From an uncultured Corynebacterium sp. (lineage in GTDB: Bacteria > Actinomycetota > Actinomycetes > Mycobacteriales > Mycobacteriaceae), in assembly GCF_946221155.1 (NCBI RefSeq), contig NZ_CAMIAN010000012.1:1-55254 (forward strand): a stretch of DNA of 55,254 nt, given 5' to 3'. Each line of letters opens with the position of its first letter. The stretch's first letter is position 1. Below the pieces are notes generated by a model, which was not told the DNA's origin, did not search any database, and was given only the letters and a program-made list of their open reading frames with translations. A program made the position numbers and the translations under genes. Below, in pieces: positions 25,684 through 35,047 of this stretch.

Positions 25684-27508
25684 TGCGGTGCGGGTGGCGC
25701 CCGCAACCCACAACAGGCGGGTGGCAGTGCTGTGGTTCCCGGATTGGCCGGTGTACGTCCAGGCGCAGTCTCGCGGATGGGACGTGCTGGCACCTGCCGC
25801 AGTGATCGCCGATTACCGGGTGCTAGCCTGCAATGCGGCCGCGCGTACTCAGGGGATCAGGATCGGGATGAAGCAACGGCACGCACTGGCGGCGTACCCG
25901 CAGCTGAACGTTGCGGTGGATGATCCCGCCCGGCAGGCTTCCGTGCACGAGGACGTGCTGGCCGCGTTGCAGGACGTCAGCGCAGTCGTGGAGACCCTGC
26001 GCCCCGGACTGCTTGCCTTCCCGGTGGATGCGCTAGCCAGGTACTACGGCGACGAGGCCAGCGCGGTGGAGAAGCTGCTGGATGCCGCCGCGCGGATACA
26101 TGCCGACTGTATGGCAGGCGTGGCTGATGACTTGGTCTCAGCAGTCTGGGCGGCCCGGTTGGGCAAGAGCATCTCAGTGAGAGGTAACGCAGAGTTCATC
26201 TCGGAGCTGCCGATCAGCGTGTTGAGCATTGAACCGGAGCTGCGCGCTCCCGCACACCTCAGCGCCACCTTGCAGCAGCTGGGGCTGCGCACGATGCGCG
26301 ACTTTGCCGAACTGCCACGCGCGGACGTGGCTGCCCGTTTCGGGCAGGAGGCCGTGGAGTGGCACCGCATCGCCAGCGGGCACGTCGACCGGGATGTGGC
26401 ACCCCGGCGGCACCGGGAAGACCTCGAGCTGCGCTACGAGGCTGACGAGCCCATCGCGCGTACAGAAACCGCCGCATTCATTGCCCGGCACGTGGCCACT
26501 GCGCTGCACAACAAGCTCTTCGCCGCCGGCGAGGCCTGCCTGCGTCTGGCCGTGCGGGCCTATCTGGAACCCCCGGTGGGTTACACCGGGCCGACCGTCA
26601 TCGAGAGGCTGTGGCGCTGCCGCGAACCGCTCTCGGAACAGGACACCGCCCAGCGGGTGCGCTGGCAACTCGACGGCTGGCTCACCCGGCTGCGCGCCGG
26701 GGCGGGGACGGTTGGTGGGGCGCACAGCGACGGGCTAGGCGGCGCCAATGGAGAGGCCGACGTGGCGGACACGGCCGACATACCCAACGCTGCCGACTGG
26801 GCGGACAATACAGTCGGAGTGACGTGTATCGAACTCGTACCCGTGGAGACCGTCCCTGCAGGCAGGCTGGCCGCACCACTGTGGGGCGGGCCAGACGAAG
26901 GCATCCGCGCCGCCCGCGCGGCCGCCGGGCGGGCGCAAGCGCTTATTGGCATGAACCGCGTGCTCCGTCCCATCCACCGTGGCGGCCGTGCTGTAGCCCG
27001 GCGTATCGCCACTGTGCCTTACGGGGAGGACGACCCGGAAGCAGTGAGCGCCCTGCCGACCCGTCAATGGGAGGGACAGCTATTGCCTCCTCTGCCAGGG
27101 TTGATTGGCTCGCCGACCAGCGCTAATGACTCCTCCGGAGCTAGCGGTCGCAACCCCAGCGAACGCAATCCCAGCGCTGCGCACCCCGCAGCACGCCTGG
27201 CGCTGCTGGACTGCCACGGTGATGCCGTGTACGTCACCGGCCGCGGGCTGATGAGTTCCCCGCCGGAAACTCTGCGTTGGGGTGCCCGGCGGCTCCGCAT
27301 CACCGGATGGGCCGGCCCCTGGCCGGTCGACGAGCACTGGTGGGCCGAGGGGAAGCGCTACGCCCGGCTGCAGATCGCAGCCCGCGAGGAAACCCGCGCA
27401 GACTCCCACGGTGGACCCCGCAGTCGACCTCGTGAGGGGACTGTGAAAGACCACGCATTCCTGCTGGTGTGCAAGGGGAAGCAGTGGCGGATTGAAGCGA
27501 CGTACTAG
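25667..27508 (+). CDS. imuB: ImuB, inactive Y-family polymerase homologue
   Basis: 613 residues, starting 17 bases before the imuA' stop. It has the Y-family layout (palm region RVAVLWFPDWPVYVQA, CNAAARTQGIRIGMKQRHALAAYP, thumb helix-hairpin-helix QQLGLRTMRDFAELPRADVAARFG), but the metal-binding acidic motifs are replaced: LWFPDW where active polymerases have DMDCFFA, and AFPVDALARY where they have SIDE. It therefore acts as a hub that brings DnaE2 to the beta clamp rather than as a polymerase. The C terminus (GPWPVDEHWWAEGKRYARLQI...LLVCKGKQWRIEATY) is the ImuB-type DUF6504 end. Confidence 0.93.
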   Translation: MRTPDSAVRVAPATHNRRVAVLWFPDWPVYVQAQSRGWDVLAPAAVIADYRVLACNAAARTQGIRIGMKQRHALAAYPQLNVAVDDPARQASVHEDVLAALQDVSAVVETLRPGLLAFPVDALARYYGDEASAVEKLLDAAARIHADCMAGVADDLVSAVWAARLGKSISVRGNAEFISELPISVLSIEPELRAPAHLSATLQQLGLRTMRDFAELPRADVAARFGQEAVEWHRIASGHVDRDVAPRRHREDLELRYEADEPIARTETAAFIARHVATALHNKLFAAGEACLRLAVRAYLEPPVGYTGPTVIERLWRCREPLSEQDTAQRVRWQLDGWLTRLRAGAGTVGGAHSDGLGGANGEADVADTADIPNAADWADNTVGVTCIELVPVETVPAGRLAAPLWGGPDEGIRAARAAAGRAQALIGMNRVLRPIHRGGRAVARRIATVPYGEDDPEAVSALPTRQWEGQLLPPLPGLIGSPTSANDSSGASGRNPSERNPSAAHPAARLALLDCHGDAVYVTGRGLMSSPPETLRWGARRLRITGWAGPWPVDEHWWAEGKRYARLQIAAREETRADSHGGPRSRPREGTVKDHAFLLVCKGKQWRIEATY

Positions 27509-27544
27509 CCCGCCTGCAGCTTTCAGCTTGGTACTGTTGAATAC

Positions 27545-28576
27545 ATGCCTACAACTAGAAACGCGCAGGCCGGACAGCCCGAAACCGGACCGCCCACCAC
27601 CACTCAGGCCTCCGGTGGAATCCGCGCGGACATGTGCTCTCAGCAGACCGACGAGGCCCTTCCCGGCACCGCCAAACCGGGCAAGATCATCCTCGCTCTC
27701 GAGTTCGTTACCAACTGGGGTCACGACATCCTCGACGGCACCGCGCTAGGGGAGGAGCTCACCGAAAAGGTCGAGAAGTTCCTGAAGGACAACGGCGCCC
27801 AGCTGCAGTTCATCCGCCGCCCCGGCCGTGAAGGCCAGCAGCGCGCAGCCAGCGCCACCCGGCAGCTCTACATCAGCTGGGCCGAAGGTTATGGCGACGA
27901 CCCCACTCCCATCCTCGAAAGCTTGCAAGTCTCCGGACCCGAGGCGCTGCTGGACCTCGACCTCAGTGCCCCCGGCGCCGCCGGTGGGCAGCGCATCGAC
28001 GGGCCACTGCTGCTGGTGTGTACCCACGGCAAGCGTGACAAGTGCTGCGCGGTATTTGGCCGTCCGGTAGCTGAAGAGCTCACCGCCAAGTACGGCCAGA
28101 TGGTCTGGGAGTCCTCCCACACCAAGGGTCACCGCTTCGCCCCCTCCATGATCCTGCTGCCTCACAACTACTCCTACGGCAAGCTCGGTACCGCGGGTGC
28201 CAGCAGCATGCTGGAGCGCGCCAAGCAGGGCGAGCTGTGGCTGGAGGGCTGCCGCGGCCGGGGAGTCTGGGACCCAGTCGGCCAGGTAGCGGAGCTGGCC
28301 GTGGCAGAGAAACTGGCCAGCGAAGGCCGCCCTGTCAAGCTCGCCAGCCTGCGCGTAGCTAAGCCGGAAACGGCTGGAGACGCGGACAGTGCCACCGAAG
28401 TGCGCGTCGTGACCATTGCCCCAGAAACGGGTACAGAAACGGGTCCAGAAGATAGCCCAGAAGCTGGCATAGAACAAGAAACCACGGTCCGCCTGAGCTC
28501 GCACCCAGGCGGAACTTCCGTTCCCTCCTGCGGTAAGAAGCCCAAGCAGACCGTGACGTGGGTTGCGGAATTCTAA
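27545..28576 (+). CDS. Sucrase/ferredoxin-like family protein
   Basis: 343 residues. The core LLLVCTHGKRDKCCAVFGRPVAEEL with a later HTKGHRFAPSMILLPHNYSYG is the signature of the sucrase/ferredoxin-like family (Suc_Fer-like; thioredoxin-fold proteins with a Cys-rich cluster site). Two Cys in KCC and one in VCTHG could hold a [2Fe-2S] centre. The N terminus is low complexity, and a C-terminal Thr/Glu/Pro-rich extension of about 50 residues precedes a final PSCGKKPKQTVTWVAEF. The enzyme activity of the family is not established here. It follows imuB after 36 bases, but no SOS box precedes it. Confidence 0.85.
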   Translation: MPTTRNAQAGQPETGPPTTTQASGGIRADMCSQQTDEALPGTAKPGKIILALEFVTNWGHDILDGTALGEELTEKVEKFLKDNGAQLQFIRRPGREGQQRAASATRQLYISWAEGYGDDPTPILESLQVSGPEALLDLDLSAPGAAGGQRIDGPLLLVCTHGKRDKCCAVFGRPVAEELTAKYGQMVWESSHTKGHRFAPSMILLPHNYSYGKLGTAGASSMLERAKQGELWLEGCRGRGVWDPVGQVAELAVAEKLASEGRPVKLASLRVAKPETAGDADSATEVRVVTIAPETGTETGPEDSPEAGIEQETTVRLSSHPGGTSVPSCGKKPKQTVTWVAEF

Positions 28577-28585
28577 AGACACAGC

Positions 28586-28627
28586 AAACCCCGGGGCAGT
28601 TCACTTTTGAACTAGCACCCGGGGTTT
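28586..28627 (+). terminator. Rho-independent terminator
   Basis: AAACCCCGGG (28586-28595) and CCCGGGGTTT (28618-28627) form a 10-bp stem; inside it AGTTCA (28598-28603) pairs with TGAACT (28608-28613). It separates the sucrase/ferredoxin-like gene from the convergent metI. Confidence 0.85.
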
Positions 28628-28652
28628 CGTGCTCACTAGCAGCGTGCGCTCG

Positions 28653-29333
28653 CTAGCGGCGCATGATCTTCTTCGACAGCCAGTTGCCGCCCAGCTGCGC
28701 GATCTGCACGATCACGATGATCACTGCCACAGTTGTCCACGTGACGGCGTCATTAAACGAGCGGTAACCGTAGACAATCGCGAAGTCGCCCAGACCACCT
28801 GCACCGATGTAGCCGGCCATGGCGGACATATCCACGATGGCGATGAACATGAAGGTGAAGCCAAGGATCAGCGGGCCCAGCGCCTCGGGGATGATCACGG
28901 TGAAGATGATCTTTAGCGGCGAGGCGCCCATCGCCTTGGCGGCCTCGATCACGCCCGGGTCGATTGCCACGAGGTTCTGCTCGAAGATACGCGCAGCGCC
29001 GAACGTGGCGGCGACGACCATGCCGACGATAGCTGCATCCGTACCAATGCGGGTCTGCACCACCAGATCCGTCAGCGGACCGATCGCGGTCAGCAAAATG
29101 ATGAACGGGATGGGGCGGATGAAGTTCACCAGGAAGTTCGTAACCCAGTAGATCACCGAGTTCTGCAGAATGCCGCCCTTGCGGGTGGTGTAGAGCAGCA
29201 GGCCGATGATCAGGCCCAGTACCGAGGAGATCAGCAGCGTGATCGAGACCATGTACAGCGTCTCGAAAATCGCCTTCTGGAACGTGTTGCCGTAGCGGTC
29301 CCAATCCATTTGCGCGAGGGTCATCGTGTTCAT
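28653..29333 (-). CDS. metI: Methionine ABC transporter permease MetI
   Basis: 226 residues with five to six membrane spans. The EAA loop, which contacts the ATPase, is visible as DPGVIEAAKAMGASPLKIIFTVIIPEALGPLI. Start codon and metN stop codon overlap by 4 bases (29330-29333), so translation is coupled. It forms the D-/L-methionine importer with MetN and the lipoprotein MetQ encoded upstream. Confidence 0.95.
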   Translation of the reverse strand: MNTMTLAQMDWDRYGNTFQKAIFETLYMVSITLLISSVLGLIIGLLLYTTRKGGILQNSVIYWVTNFLVNFIRPIPFIILLTAIGPLTDLVVQTRIGTDAAIVGMVVAATFGAARIFEQNLVAIDPGVIEAAKAMGASPLKIIFTVIIPEALGPLILGFTFMFIAIVDMSAMAGYIGAGGLGDFAIVYGYRSFNDAVTWTTVAVIIVIVQIAQLGGNWLSKKIMRR

Positions 29334-30436
29334 CGGATCTCCTCAATCTCGGTGGAATCCTGCATGTGGCTGTGGAACTCCTCGATCGCCTTCTCGCCGT
29401 CGGCGCTGTGGGCCGTCAGGCGCAGGGTAAGGCGGCCGAAGCTGTGGTTCTGGAGGGTGGTGACGCCACCGTGGACGATGTTTACCGTCACCCCCGCAGT
29501 GGACAGTTTCGAGATGGCATCGAAAAACCCGATTCCCTCGGCCATGGTGACGGTGAAGAGTCGACCATTCTCGGACTGCAGCGCCTCCGCCTCGACCATG
29601 TCGGGAGTGTTGCGTAGCGAGGTGGCCACGAAGTTGGCGGCAGTCTTCGTCTGCGGGTTAGAAAATACCTCGTAGACGCTGCCTTGTTCCACGATGCGGC
29701 CGCTTTCCATCACGATCACGGAGTCGGCGATGGAACGCACAACCTCCATCTCGTGGGTGATTACCACGATGGTGATGCCGAGCTCGCGGTTCACCTTACG
29801 CAGCAGCTCCAGCACGTCGCGGGTGGTGGAGGGGTCCAGCGCACTGGTGGCCTCGTCGGCCAGCAGCAGGCTGGGGTTGGTGGCCAGCGCGCGGGCGATG
29901 CCGACGCGCTGCTTCTGGCCACCGGACAGTTGCTCCGGGTAGGCCTTGCCCTTGTCGGACAGGCCGACGAACTCCAGCAGTTCCTTGACGCGCTTTTCCC
30001 GCTGCTGCTTGGGCATGCCCTGCAGACGCAGTGGGTAGGCGACGTTGCCGGCCACATTGCGGGAGGAAAACAGGTTGAACTGCTGGAAGATCATGCCGAT
30101 GTCGCTGCGCAGCTTGCGCATCTGCGATTCCGGCAGGGGAACGATGTCCTGGCCGTCCAGCAGGATCTGTCCGCTGGTGGGGCGGTCCAGGCCGTTGATT
30201 TGTCGGACAAGGGTGGACTTGCCGGCACCGGAGTAGCCAATAATGCCGACGATGGAGCCCGCCGGGATCTGCGTGTTGATGTCCTGCAGGGCGTGAATTT
30301 CTTTCTTGCCCTGCTTGAAGACCTTCGTCACATCGCGGAAGACGATCTCTGTGCCGGTAGTGCCGGTGCCGTTGCCGGCAGCGCCGGTGGTGCCGGCGCT
30401 GGGCTGGTCGACGCTAGGTTGTGCGTCTGAAGCCAT
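29330..30436 (-). CDS. metN: Methionine ABC transporter ATP-binding protein MetN
   Basis: 368 residues. Walker A GYSGAGKSTLVRQ, signature LSGGQKQRVGIARAL, Walker B LLLADEATSALD and the H-loop VITHEMEVV are complete. A C-terminal NIL domain (about 280-355; GRLFTVTMAEGIGFFDAISKLSTAGVTVNIVHGG) binds methionine and inhibits transport in characterised MetN proteins. The first 25 residues are a Thr/Gly/Ala-rich leader not normally seen. It lies between metQ and metI in one operon. Confidence 0.96.
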   Translation of the reverse strand: MASDAQPSVDQPSAGTTGAAGNGTGTTGTEIVFRDVTKVFKQGKKEIHALQDINTQIPAGSIVGIIGYSGAGKSTLVRQINGLDRPTSGQILLDGQDIVPLPESQMRKLRSDIGMIFQQFNLFSSRNVAGNVAYPLRLQGMPKQQREKRVKELLEFVGLSDKGKAYPEQLSGGQKQRVGIARALATNPSLLLADEATSALDPSTTRDVLELLRKVNRELGITIVVITHEMEVVRSIADSVIVMESGRIVEQGSVYEVFSNPQTKTAANFVATSLRNTPDMVEAEALQSENGRLFTVTMAEGIGFFDAISKLSTAGVTVNIVHGGVTTLQNHSFGRLTLRLTAHSADGEKAIEEFHSHMQDSTEIEEIR

Positions 30437-30485
30437 AGGGAACCTCTTTTAAGGGTTGGGGATATTTAGAGCCGGGTGTGGGGGG

Positions 30486-31346
30486 CTACTTCTTGATCTG
30501 GCCTTCGGTGTCCTTCAGGACCTTACCCAGCTCCTCCGGCCCCATCTTGACCTCAACGGAGGTGCCCTTGGACTGCTCGTTCAGTGCATCCTGAACGTCC
30601 TTGGAGTGCCACACCTCGACGAGCTTCTTCAGGTCCTCGTCGTCCTTCTTCTCCTCGGTGGTGACGAAGGCGTTGATGAACGGCTTGGCAGCCTCTGCCT
30701 TCGGGTCGTCCTCGACGATGGCAGACTTCGGGTCGATGTTGCCGCGCTCCAGGAAGGAGTTGTTGATGACGGCCGGGGTGCCGTCCTTGTAAGCGGTCAC
30801 GGTCTGGGCAGCGTCAACCGGGGTGACCTTGACCTTGGACTTACCCTCGTCGATGTCAGCTGGGGTCGGGGAGAGGATCTTGTCGTCCTTCAGCTTCACC
30901 AGACCTGCGGATGCCAGCACGTGCAGGGCGCGGCCCTGGTTGGTCGGGTCGTTCGGGATGGCAACCTCGCCAGCTTCCTCGATGTCCTTGACCTCGCTGT
31001 GGTCCTGGTAGTACACGCCCAGCGGGATGATCTCGGTGGCGCCGATCGGCACCAGGTTGGAATCATTGTTCACGTTGTAGTCAGCCAGGAACATCAGGTG
31101 CTGGAAGTTGTTTACGTCGATCTCACCCTCGGCCAGCGCGCGGTTGGGCAGGCTGTAGTCGCCGAACGGAACCAGCTCAACGTTCAGGCCTTCTGCCTTA
31201 GCCTTCTCCTCGAACACCTGCCACTGCTTCTGGCCCTGGTCGGTGGTGCCAACCTTGATCGTGTCGTCGTCACCGCCGCAGGCGGTCAAGCTGAAGGCCA
31301 TAGCTGCTGCAGCTACGCCGGCTGCTACTTTACGGCGAAGGGACAT
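30486..31346 (-). CDS. metQ: Methionine-binding lipoprotein MetQ
   Basis: 286 residues from an ATG preceded by AGGAGG on the minus strand. A lipoprotein signal ends in the lipobox SLTAC with Cys23. The mature part has the NlpA/MetQ fold (IKVGTTDQGQKQWQVFEEKAKAEGLNVELVPFGDYSLPNRALAEGEIDVNNFQHLMFL), the substrate-binding component of the importer. First gene of metQ-metN-metI; a McbR-like site lies about 90-105 bases upstream, in the 177-bp region shared with the divergent dnaE2. Confidence 0.95.
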   Translation of the reverse strand: MSLRRKVAAGVAAAAMAFSLTACGGDDDTIKVGTTDQGQKQWQVFEEKAKAEGLNVELVPFGDYSLPNRALAEGEIDVNNFQHLMFLADYNVNNDSNLVPIGATEIIPLGVYYQDHSEVKDIEEAGEVAIPNDPTNQGRALHVLASAGLVKLKDDKILSPTPADIDEGKSKVKVTPVDAAQTVTAYKDGTPAVINNSFLERGNIDPKSAIVEDDPKAEAAKPFINAFVTTEEKKDDEDLKKLVEVWHSKDVQDALNEQSKGTSVEVKMGPEELGKVLKDTEGQIKK

Positions 31347-31433
31347 GGGATCCTCCTGGATTGTCATGGGGCCCGGTGCTCGGTTGAATGTCCGGGCTGA
31401 ACTGTGCGATTAAAGTAGCACTCTAGTCCAAAA

Positions 31434-31449
31434 TGAACAACTTGGTCTA
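31434..31449. promoter_or_regulatory. Candidate McbR operator upstream of metQ
   Basis: TGAACAACTTGGTCTA matches 8 of 10 fixed positions of the corynebacterial McbR operator TAGAC-N6-GTCTA. It sits in a larger imperfect inverted repeat, CTAGTCCAA (31423-31431) and TTGGTCTAG (31442-31450). McbR represses sulfur-amino-acid genes in Corynebacterium, which suits a methionine importer. Confidence 0.5.
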
Positions 31450-31497
31450 GTTTCAGTCATGACCAATTTTAGGGTGTTCGCTCACTCTAGCGAGTAA

Positions 31498-31513
31498 TAG
31501 AATATGTGTTCTA
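31498..31513. promoter_or_regulatory. LexA (SOS) box upstream of dnaE2
   Basis: TAGAATATGTGTTCTA, a 16-bp near-palindrome, overlaps the perfect -10 hexamer TATAAT at 31512-31517. The hexamer ends 7 bases before the GTG start at 31524, so the message is likely leaderless and tightly LexA-repressed. Confidence 0.9.
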
Positions 31514-31523
31514 TAATCTCTCT

Positions 31524-34500
31524 GTGTCTGTTGAACCTCATGACCCCGCCAGTGAGCCGACCCCTGAATTTCGCCGCCCGCTTCGTAAGTCGCAATCCAG
31601 GAGCTTTTCCCAGGCCCAACCGCTTAGCTGGGCGCAGCTTGAAAGCGTGCTATCCGGCAGAGGGGCTGGGCTGCGGAACCTCCGCGCGGTCGGAGTGGGG
31701 GAAGGCCAGCGGCGCACCACATCGCTTGCCCCTGCGGAGGTGGAAGGCACTGAGGCCGAGGGGGCGTCACAAAAAGAAACAACAACCCCCTTCGCAGAGC
31801 TCCATGCCAGCAGCGCCTACAACTTTCTGCGTGGCGCGAGTCAGCCCGAACAAATGGTTGAAGCGGCTCGTGAACTGGGGCTAAGCGCGCTTGCGTGCGT
31901 GGATCGCGACGGCTTCTATGGGGCGGCACGCTTCGCTACGGCGGTGGCGGAGAGCAAAGCGGACCTTGCCACGGTATTCGGCGCGGAGCTGAGCCTCGAC
32001 GTGCCACTCACGGTGCTGTGCAAGGGGCGCGAAGGCTACACGCGGCTCAGTCGGGTTATTTCGGACGCCCGCATGGCCGACCCGGACAAAGATTCCGTCC
32101 GGTACCCCAGCCTGCCCCGACTGGCGGAGGCGGCGGGTGACCACTGGCTAGTGCTGCTGGATTGGCGCAGGACGGACGCGCAGCTCGTGGACATCTTCGG
32201 CGCGGAAAACGTCGTGGTGGAGCTGCAACACACGATGAACCCTGCCGACGCCGACCGCAACGAGCGCCTCCACGCCCTGGCAATGAGCCACGGCCTACGC
32301 GAAATCGTCAGCAGCGCCCCGACGTGCGCCACTCCGAAACACTCCCGGCTGGCCGGGGCAAAGGCCGCACTGCGCGAGCGGAAGGACATGGCGACCGCGG
32401 AGCCGACCACCCACCCCGTCGGCGGCTCGTGGTTGCGCTCGGGGGAGGAGATGCTGCAGCTCGCAGGCGATTGCGAGTGGCTGGCGCGCGCCGTGGAGAC
32501 CACCGTGCAGGTTGCCGAAGAATGCGCCTTCACACTGGACCTTGTCGCGCCAAACCTGCCGCACTTCCCCGTGCCGGAGGGCTACACGGAAATGACCTGG
32601 CTGCGTGCCATTACCGAACGTGGCGGGGCGCAGCGCTACGGCCCGCGCGGTTCCTCCGCTGCTGCCAACCAAGCCTGGGCCACCATCGACCGCGAGCTGG
32701 AAACCATCGAGCAGCTGGGCTTTCCCGGATACTTCCTGATCGTCCACGACATCGTTTCCTTCTGCCACGAGAACAACATCTTCTGCCAGGGGCGAGGATC
32801 CGCAGCGAACTCCGCAGTGTGCTTTGCACTGGGGATCACGACGGTGGACGCTGTGGCCTCCGGCCTGCTCTTCGAGCGCTTCCTTTCCCCAGAGCGCGAC
32901 GGGCCACCTGACATCGACCTCGACATCGAATCTGGACGGCGCGAGGAAGCTATCCAATACGTGTACTCCCGCTACGGCCGCGAGAATGCCGCGCAGGTGG
33001 CGAACGTGATCACCTACCGCCGCCGCGGTGCCACCCGCGATGCTGGGCGTGCGCTCGGCTACGCGCCGGGCCAGATCGATGCCTGGACCCGCCACCCGGA
33101 ACAGACTCCCGACGCAGTGCAGAACCTAGCCGAACAGATGCTGGATCACCCCCGCCACCTGGGGATTCACTCCGGCGGCATGGTGATCTGCGACCGTCCG
33201 ATCGCACAGGTTGTGCCGACGGAATGGGCACGGATGGAAGGCCGCTCGGTAGTGCAGTGGGATAAGGACGATTGCGCGGCCGTGGGACTGGTGAAGTTCG
33301 ACTTGCTGGGGCTGGGCATGCTCGAGGCGCTGCACCATGCGGTGGAACAGGTGCGTGCCCACCGGGGCCGGGAGGTGGAGCTGTGGCGGCTGGACCCCAC
33401 GGAGCCGGAGGTTTACGCGATGCTCTCCCGCGCGGACGCGGTGGGGGTGTTCCAGGTGGAATCTCGCGCGCAGATGTCCACCCTGCCGCGCCTGAAGCCG
33501 CGCACTTTCTACGACCTCGTGGTGGAGGTCGCGCTGATCCGCCCCGGGCCCATCCAGGGCGGCTCCGTGCACCCCTATATTCGCCGCCGTAATGGCCTGG
33601 AGCCCGTGACCTTCGACCACCCGTGCCTGGAGCCCGCGCTGATGAAGACCCTGGGCATCCCGCTATTCCAAGAGCAGCTGATGCAGATGGCCGTGGATGC
33701 CGCGGGCTTTAGCGGCGCTGAGGCCGATACCCTGCGCCGGGCGATGGGATCCAAGCGCTCGCCGCAGAAGATGGAGCGTCTGAAAAAGCGCTTCTACCAG
33801 GGATTGGAAGCGAAGAATGGGATCCGTGGGGTAGTGGCTGATCGGCTGTGGGACAAGATCGTGGCCTTCGCCAGCTACGGCTTCCCGGAGTCGCACTCGC
33901 AGTCTTTCGCCTCTCTGGTCTACTACTCCGCGTGGTTCAAGTACCACTATCCGGCGGAGTTCTGTGTGGCCTTGCTGCGCGCCCAGCCGATGGGGTTCTA
34001 CTCGCCGCAGTCCCTGTTGGCCGACGCTCGCCGTCACGGCGTGGAGGTCCTTCCCGTGGATGTGAACGCTTCGGATGCGCAGGTGGATGCGGTTGTTTCC
34101 TTAATGACGCCCCCACGCACCAACCGGCCCACGGGAGTTCACGGGTTGGGCCGGGGGACGGAAGAGCCGGTGGGGCAGATCCGGCTTGGGCTCAGCGGAG
34201 CGGGCGGGGTGAAGGGGATCTCCGCAGATGTGGCGGAGCGCATCGTGGAGGCGCGCGAGCGGATCGGCCGCTTCACCAGCGTGGAAGATTTATCCCGCGA
34301 GGCAGGGCTGACTGTGGACCAGGTGGAGAAGCTGGCGCGGGCGGGGGCTTTGGAGAGCCTCGGACTAACCCGCCGCCAGGCCGTGTGGGCCGCCGGGGTG
34401 GCAGCGACCGAGCGGCCGGGAATGCTGCCGGGGACGTCCGGTGTGCATGCGCCGGCGTTGCCTGGGATGAGTGCTTTTGAGATGGTGGCGTCCGAACTAG

Positions 34501-34967
34501 CGACAACGGGTGTGACGACGGCCGAACATCCGGTGCGTCTGCTGCGCGAGTACCTGGACGAGTGGCACCTGCGCCCTGCCCCGCCCGGTGCACATTCAGG
34601 TGATGCTGCCTCGCGCGGCGGTGCGGCGGTGGTGACGGCCGATAGTTTACTGCGCGTTCCGGATGGCACGCGGGTGCGCGTCGCCGGTGTGGTGACCCAC
34701 CGGCAGCGCCCCGCAACCGCAGGTGGCGTGGTGTTCTTCGGCCTGGAGGACGAGACCGGGTTGGCGAATGTTGTCGTTTCGCAAGGGCTGTGGTCGCGGC
34801 AGCGGGCGGTTGCGCTGAACGCAAAGATTTTGGTCGTCCGAGGAATCGTCCACAATGCGGAGGGAGCGGCCACCGTGACGGCGGATCTATTGGAGCAGGT
34901 AGAGACTCAGCTGCGCCCGGCAGGCGAGATCGCGGGAGCACACGCGGGCTCGCGGGATTTCCGCTAG
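31524..34967 (+). CDS. dnaE2: Error-prone DNA polymerase DnaE2 (ImuC)
   Basis: 1147 residues from GTG 31524; the longer frame beginning inside the LexA box at 31506 is rejected because the -10 element lies in it. The PHP domain is near the start (FAELHASSAYNFLRGASQPEQMVEAARELGLSALACVDRD), the C-family palm carries PDIDLDIESGRREEAIQY, and LGIHSGGMVICDRPI and FPESHSQSFASLVYYSAWFKYHYPAEF follow. Tandem helix-hairpin-helix and OB-fold regions close the protein. It performs SOS mutagenic synthesis with ImuB and ImuA', which are encoded 4 kb upstream behind a near-identical LexA box. Confidence 0.95.
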   Translation: MSVEPHDPASEPTPEFRRPLRKSQSRSFSQAQPLSWAQLESVLSGRGAGLRNLRAVGVGEGQRRTTSLAPAEVEGTEAEGASQKETTTPFAELHASSAYNFLRGASQPEQMVEAARELGLSALACVDRDGFYGAARFATAVAESKADLATVFGAELSLDVPLTVLCKGREGYTRLSRVISDARMADPDKDSVRYPSLPRLAEAAGDHWLVLLDWRRTDAQLVDIFGAENVVVELQHTMNPADADRNERLHALAMSHGLREIVSSAPTCATPKHSRLAGAKAALRERKDMATAEPTTHPVGGSWLRSGEEMLQLAGDCEWLARAVETTVQVAEECAFTLDLVAPNLPHFPVPEGYTEMTWLRAITERGGAQRYGPRGSSAAANQAWATIDRELETIEQLGFPGYFLIVHDIVSFCHENNIFCQGRGSAANSAVCFALGITTVDAVASGLLFERFLSPERDGPPDIDLDIESGRREEAIQYVYSRYGRENAAQVANVITYRRRGATRDAGRALGYAPGQIDAWTRHPEQTPDAVQNLAEQMLDHPRHLGIHSGGMVICDRPIAQVVPTEWARMEGRSVVQWDKDDCAAVGLVKFDLLGLGMLEALHHAVEQVRAHRGREVELWRLDPTEPEVYAMLSRADAVGVFQVESRAQMSTLPRLKPRTFYDLVVEVALIRPGPIQGGSVHPYIRRRNGLEPVTFDHPCLEPALMKTLGIPLFQEQLMQMAVDAAGFSGAEADTLRRAMGSKRSPQKMERLKKRFYQGLEAKNGIRGVVADRLWDKIVAFASYGFPESHSQSFASLVYYSAWFKYHYPAEFCVALLRAQPMGFYSPQSLLADARRHGVEVLPVDVNASDAQVDAVVSLMTPPRTNRPTGVHGLGRGTEEPVGQIRLGLSGAGGVKGISADVAERIVEARERIGRFTSVEDLSREAGLTVDQVEKLARAGALESLGLTRRQAVWAAGVAATERPGMLPGTSGVHAPALPGMSAFEMVASELATTGVTTAEHPVRLLREYLDEWHLRPAPPGAHSGDAASRGGAAVVTADSLLRVPDGTRVRVAGVVTHRQRPATAGGVVFFGLEDETGLANVVVSQGLWSRQRAVALNAKILVVRGIVHNAEGAATVTADLLEQVETQLRPAGEIAGAHAGSRDFR

Positions 34968-35047
34968 GTCAGCGCTTTCCGCTGAGGGGATGCTTAACGC
35001 CGGGCCGGTAATTGACACAGACGTAGCAGCCAAGAACAATCGTCCCC

